A DNA stretch of 64,000 bases from Aquanectria penicillioides. Lineage: Eukaryota; Ascomycota; Sordariomycetes; Hypocreales; Nectriaceae. The notes below the pieces were generated by a model. The model was not told the DNA's origin. It made no database searches and saw only the letters and a list, made by a program, of their open reading frames with translations. The stretch lies in the NCBI GenBank assembly GCA_003415625.1, contig PYIU01000007.1, positions 3,968,001 to 4,032,000 on the forward strand. The letters are read 5' to 3'. Below are positions 58,830-64,000 of the stretch, piece after piece. Positions within the stretch are counted from its first letter, which is position 1; the number at the start of each line of letters is the position of its first letter. The translations under genes were made by a program, and so were the position numbers.

Positions 58830-61480
58830 GGGCTAGATGAAAAGAATGAAGTGTATAGAAAGGCAGTTGAGCTTAAGGAGGGAGAAGAGGAGGGTAGTGA
58901 TCTGGAACTGAATGCAAGGCCTAGGCCTATACTTAAAGTTCATACAATTAAAATTACAATTGCTATAATACTAGTAATTTTAATATAATTCCTTGCGGTT
59001 TTAAAGGTAAGAAAAAACTATAGACCGAAAGGGTAATAATTAATAAAATTTATAGCTATTAAATGAGTATATATAGGATAAGGGAGCCGCTCGGTTTGGA
59101 TTGATAAGTACCATTTAGTTGTAAGGTTAACTGCCATTAGCTCTACTAACTTCTATCAGCTTGCAACAATCCCTTCTTTAATGCTATTTTTATTAGTAAG
59201 AACTCTCTATTCTAGAAGTTGATCTTGCTAAGAATTCAGTTCTTCTTTATTGTCCTTATAATAAGTCTATTCTAGCTTCTTCTCTCTATTGGTGCTTGCT
59301 TAAGAAACTTTAAGTACTATTTAGGTATATAATTATTGAATTAATAATCTACTTAGCTAATTAAGTAATAGCTATTAAGCCTAACCTAAAAATGCATTGC
59401 AATTACCTGCTTCTATACATTATAGTTTAGATGCCTATATATAAAGAGGGTCTAAAGAGATATAAGTAAACTGGCTTAAATAGGTTTGTATATTAATATT
59501 AATTAGTATTATTGTTCTTATAATAGTTAGTATTATAGCTGCAATTTAATACTATTATAAATAAGAAGGCATAGCATTTATATTTATTAATAATAATAGT
59601 ATGCAATATATTTAGCTTAAGCTTACAAAAGCCCAAAAACAATACTACTATAAAAACGGAATTAATTATACTGCTTGCCTTCCATATAGAAAGGTTACTT
59701 AAAATAAAAAGAGTTCTTAGTTTAGGTAATAATAGTTACTAGCGGTAGAGTCAGAAGTAAAGCAAAATCAAGAGCCAGTCACCATATCGCCTTAAGACCT
59801 TTTAAACAAGGTTGGATTTAAACGGAAAGGAAAATTCAAGAAAGCTAGTAATATAAACTATAGCCTAGAATTTTCCAATAGGGTAGAAGATAAAATATGC
59901 CAATTAATATAGATTAAATATAATAAGCGTTATTGCAATAAAGCGGATTTGGCGGTTAAAAACAATAACCGAATTTATTAATAAGCTCTAGAAACAATAC
60001 TGGCAGAAGATATTAGTTGTATATATAAGCATAACTCTATTTATTTAGTCCTTTAATAAAGCTAATAATAGTAGGGGCTAAGGGCAATATTTAAATTGGC
60101 AAGATAATTTTACTATAAGTATTATCTTAATAATTCAATATATTACTAAGATTGGATTAGCATTAATTGTAATATATAAGTGCTAGTTAATTGTCTGCTG
60201 TATGGTGCTTTAGAAATGCATAAGAGCCCTAAGGTTGCTATTTTTTAATATGGCTTAGGCATTATATAGGTTATTTATAATATATTTAAAAATAGAAGTA
60301 TATTATACCTACCTATAGATTAATTCTCTATTTACTAATAATTACAGTCACTTACTTTACTAATATTATTTATATTGCAATTAAGTATAGTATTAGCATT
60401 AGTAATATTTTACTGTTTATTGGTTATAATGCATTTCTTTGCTAAAAAGCCCTATAAAGCATTGCTTTTATAGATCCGGCTAATAGAAAGATTAAGTGGT
60501 GGTCCGATTCTTATGTCTTTAAAGACTTTAATGTTAGTCTTTAAGTTTAGATGGTAGGAATGGTTGTTTGCCTTGCAACCTACCATTTAGGAGGATTTAA
60601 AGAGGGTGTATTGCTTACTGTATATAATGAACTAATGCAATGGGAAAAATACGCCTATAGTTGCAATAAGATTGTCTTTTATCTATTATAAGTTGACATC
60701 TAAAATAAAAGATTAATATATAGAACTTATATATAGTAGCTATAAATGGCCTTATAAAGGACCTATTATACTATTATTCTTTAAGTTTATTTAGAGCAAT
60801 ATTCCTATTATTAGTAAAATAACTATTATTGCTTATATTTTCATATATATATTTCTAAACAAGCATTTAGTTGCCTATTAATAAAGAAAAGATTATGCAA
60901 TTGTATTTAGAATGGTTCTAACTACAGTTAATTATATTATTATCGGTCTATTTCTAAATGATATTAATTATATCTATATGCCATTATAGGGTATTTAGCT
61001 TTCTCTTATAGTAGTTTTTAATGCACTTAGCTCTATGTCCTTTAGTATAGTCTGACATTAGTTAAAGGATGAAACATTTTGGAAGGCCCTTTTAAAGGCT
61101 ATTAAATGGCTGCTATTTTTAATTCTCTTTTTTAGTGGCATTAGTATTAACTGTATTAAGGCTATTCTATGCTATACTTTCTTAATTAATATTGAATGGT
61201 TATTAATTGCTAAGGAGATAGGCCCTATTGGCTTCTATATTGGGTTGGATAAAATGGTAAAGACATTTAAGTATATATAGATAATTTGCATTATCTTAAT
61301 GGCTGGTAAGTTTATTTATATATTATTTTAATTATAGCTAATTAAGGTTATAGCTATAATTTACTTTACTATTAGTGCTTTTTGGGGGTGGATAATTATC
61401 CTTAGGCCTTACTTAACTGCTATAATTGCTATTATTCTATTGGCAATTTAAGTTTATAGTGCTTTCTTTTTATTTGTTTT
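58830..61480 (+). pseudogene. Family 2 glycosyltransferase (cellulose/hyaluronan-synthase-like) relic
   Basis: Fragments occur in the right order on the plus strand. An acidic N-terminus and first helix lie at about 58840-59020 (LKEGEEEGSDLELNARP, then ITIAIILVIL). The substrate-binding start MPIYKEGLK is near 59430. GYNAFLC, then IKWWSDSYVFKDFNVSL and GGFKEGVLLTVYNELMQWEK, then YAYSCNKIVF, lie at about 60430-60690. The C-terminal membrane part DETFWKALLKAIKWLLF, IEWLLIAKEIGPIGFYIG and KMVKTFKYI lies at about 61050-61280. The family motif VSEDFD reads VFKDFN, with the catalytic-region Glu and Asp changed to Lys and Asn by G-to-A steps. The enzymes make beta-linked polysaccharides at the plasma membrane. 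Many stops and possible frame changes prevent an exact model. The boundaries are approximate. Confidence 0.75.
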
Positions 61481-62347
61481 ATTGGGCTTAAACTAAACTT
61501 AGCTTTTAAATGGTTGAAATTTTTTAAAATAGTTAAAGATTCTAAAATGAATGAATGTAAATATAAGTATATAGAGGTATTAGATTCCTAAATGCAATAT
61601 ATATTTAAAACTTAAGAGTTATTTTATATAAAGTTCCTTCCTTTTAGTAATATAGCTATGTAAAATATAATAGATTAAAGTATAGAAATGCTAATAGAAA
61701 TAAGTTAGGGCAAGTGCAATATAAAGAAATAGTGTAGACTAATATACTATAGAAGTTATAGGGACTGTAATAGTCTAGTCTAAATCTTATTGTATAGTAG
61801 TTAAGTTTATATAAAATTATTAATTAATTAAAGAAAACTGCTTATTTATCTATTATATCTTTATAGTTCCTTTTTTCTTCTTTAGTGTTTCTATAAGTAG
61901 TATAATGTTTGCTGCTTGCTAGATCTTGCCTATTAGTTTTAGTAGGCAAAATGTTTATAGTTTGTATTGCTTAAAATTATATAGTTTAACTCTTATACTT
62001 AACTACCCTATAGTAAGGTTTGGACTTAACCTTTATACTAGAAGACCTTATAGGGGCAAGATATACATATAATACACACAATTAAATCAATTAAGTGCTA
62101 TACTAGCTTTCCAATATATATAACCTTTAGGTTTCTGGCTTTAGGGTAGAGAACTCCTTATATTAAACTAAAGCACTTTAGCAAAAACTGGAGGTACCCC
62201 CTTGCTAAAACAAGTAGTACTTTAGGTTCTATACTTTTAATACCTTAGCCTAGGTTATAACACTAAGGACATAGTCCTATAGTAAATACAGTTACCCCAC
62301 TTATTTCCTTCCCTATTCACAATCTATTACAAGCTACCTATAATAAA
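61481..62347. other. AT-rich, no gene recognised
   Basis: Degraded sequence, nothing identifiable. Confidence 0.5.
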
Positions 62348-62680
62348 TAGGGTAGCATACCCACTCAGCCAATAGATCAAAAGATTAAGCAATTTAGGCA
62401 TAATATACTGGAATTATGCCATACAACTGTATATAAGGGGCCTGATTGTTATACATTTATACGCGCCCAGCACTATCCTTATATTACTATTAATGCCGCT
62501 AGTATTATTAAAACTGCAAGCAGTAACTATTATATAGAAATTAATTCCATTATTAAAACCTTCGGTATAATAAAGGCAAAGGTTGGTGCCTTTAAAGATA
62601 AGATGTACCTTAAGGACGAACCACTATATGCCCTATTTACAATACTTAAATTTCTAGAAACTAGCAATACTAAATATTAA
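62348..62680 (+). other. Open frame of about 110 codons in otherwise stop-filled DNA
   Basis: Between an in-frame TAG just before 62348 and TAA at about 62678 the frame is open, without an initiating ATG near its start. It reads as plausible protein: QFRHNILELCHTTVYKGPD, AQHYPYITINAASIIKTASS and KDKMYLKDEPLYALFTILKF. Lys and Ile are enriched as expected if Glu and Val/Met codons were altered by G-to-A changes. I do not recognise the family. It is probably a surviving piece of a longer dead gene. Confidence 0.4.
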
Positions 62681-64000
62681 TTAATTTAAATTAGCCAAAA
62701 TGTTTAAATTATAGATATAAATGCTATTACTAAATTTAATGTTTAGTTTTATTAAAATCAAACTTTATATATTATAATTAACTATTTAAAGACAATATTA
62801 ATAATAATTTTAATAGCACTACTATATTTTCTAACTGCTTTTGCTTTACTTTAGAAGTTATAAGTTGCGCCCTTATTAATATAACCCTCCCTCTTTAACT
62901 AACCTTACTATTAGGGAAATATTACCTTTATAGGCATTGCTATAAATAAAAGTATTAGTATGCTCTATATAAATAATATACTGCTAAAGCCTAAAACTAA
63001 TTAGATTGATCTTATAGTAAATATAGACTAAAGTGCAATTTTTAGTAATATTTAGAAGAAGCCCTACTGTAAGACTGAAACAATACTGTTTGAATTAGTG
63101 GGAGCGGCTGCTAATAATTATAGCTAAAATCTTACCTATTTTCTTATAGCATTAAAGAGTGCCAATCAAACTGCCAATATTAATATTGGATCTATTATAT
63201 ATAATAATTTAGAAATTGAGCTAGCTTGCTTAAGTGAATAGTTATAAGGCATTATTTTATTTAATTTAAATTAGGAGTTTTAAACTTGTTATAGCGTTAG
63301 GGGTTATAGGCAACTTTCTTAAGAGCTAAATTGCTAGCATATTTTAATGTATAATTGATATTTTAATGTAATAATTGGCTTTTAGGGACTATTAGCTTTT
63401 AATCTCCTTTTATTTTAAATACCTTTAAAATAAACTATATAGGACAGCATTATATATTAGATTTACTGTAAGTTTATAATAGAGCCTTTTTAAAATTAAC
63501 AAAATGCCCCTTAAGTTAATTACAACCTATTATTTCTTTAGCCCTTTGCTTAAGCTAGAATCTCTCTTTCTATTTGCCTTTTTTTAGGGGGATATAATAA
63601 GAGTAAATTCCTTTTAACTTAAGTTAATATTTGCATTAAATCTAATTGATTAAAAAGGAGCTCTAAAGGCCTGTGTATAATTGGGGCATTAAGGACATTA
63701 GATTCCCTAACTTTAGCTCTTTCTCTTAATGCGGTTGCAAATTTATATTCGGTTGCAGTTAAAATCTTAGTCTTAATGTATTTAAGCGTTAGTCTGCAGT
63801 CTGCACTATATAGATAAGCGCTATTTAACTGTTTAAGTTGGATTATTACTTAACTATCTAATAATCTAATACTATTATCTAATAGGCATTATTTAATACT
63901 ATATATACTATAGCCCTTATAAAAACAAGCAATAGAATTAGCAGTAAGATCCCTTAAGATTGACTTACTATTACAGTATTATATAATGGTTAGATTATAC
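62681..64000. other. AT-rich, no gene recognised
   Basis: Continuation of the degraded block to the window edge. No identifiable features. Confidence 0.5.

Larger units (their letters stand above)
36003..64000. other. Large AT-rich block with RIP-like decay
   Basis: From about 36 kb to the right edge the sequence is dominated by A and T, is full of TAG and TAA in all frames, and by eye is poor in CpG. Recognisable relics of at least eight protein genes lie inside it (separate entries). Their lesions are overwhelmingly transitions. Islands of more normal composition remain at about 39.85-40.2, 40.72-41.2 and 43.2-44.7 kb. I recognised no transposase, integrase or reverse transcriptase here. 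The combination fits repeat-induced point mutation followed by long drift. Confidence 0.8.

Noticed and set aside
36003..64000. Mitochondrial DNA or a different genetic code as explanation for AT-richness and TGA codons
   Set aside because: Relics are nuclear families, TAG and TAA are as frequent as TGA, and no mitochondrial genes or tRNAs are recognised.
1..64000. CRISPR arrays, bacterial operons, ribosomal RNA
   Set aside because: No regularly spaced repeats, ribosome binding sites or rRNA-like sequence seen; gene structure is eukaryotic.

Overview
The window is nuclear DNA of a filamentous ascomycete (Pezizomycotina). The evidence is 44-76 bp GT-AG introns with CTAAC/CTGAC-like branch sites, and fungal families: a PDR-type ABC-G pump, a Fung_rhodopsin membrane protein, a Zn2Cys6 factor, a SesB/NACHT protein and a SUR7-like protein. 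The mix of accessory genes, pseudogenes and a large AT-rich block suggests an accessory or subtelomeric location. The species is not determined.

Region 1 (about 1.7-15.4 kb) is gene-rich and mostly intact: a full-length ABC-G multidrug transporter, an F-box/ankyrin/ZZ-like protein, a decayed Zn2Cys6 regulator convergent with a six-exon secreted tyrosinase, a rhodopsin-domain membrane protein, and a glutathione S-transferase with a GC-AG intron.

Region 2 (about 15.4-36 kb) mixes intact and broken genes. Intact are a 1351-residue SesB-lipase/NACHT (NLR-like) protein, a small secreted Cys-rich protein and a three-exon short-chain dehydrogenase. Broken are a ChrR-like cupin (DAD-dioxygenase family), a YAP-like bZIP factor and a SUR7/PalI membrane protein. 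These carry in-frame stops with few or no indels, as expected for C:G to T:A mutation. A MITE of about 338 bp with long terminal inverted repeats and a TA target duplication lies at 29.56-29.90 kb.

Region 3 (about 36-64 kb) is AT-rich with stops in every frame and no intact gene that I can recognise. Hand translation shows that it is a graveyard of ordinary genes rather than only transposons: a prolyl oligopeptidase, two small secreted proteins (one defensin-like), an unrecognised gene, a NmrA-like NAD(P)-binding reductase, a cytochrome P450, a class II aldolase/adducin protein, an amino-acid permease and a family 2 glycosyltransferase. They keep their frame over hundreds of codons but are riddled with TAG, TAA and TGA. 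Two start codons have become ATA and one splice donor GT has become AT. This is the pattern of repeat-induced point mutation (RIP) acting on what look like host genes, and it is the main finding.

The surviving genes point to chemical defence and self/non-self interaction: efflux, conjugation, phenol oxidation, an NLR-like sensor and a secreted protein. The decayed block may record a former metabolic or transport gene set. All assignments come from reading the sequence; no searches were run.
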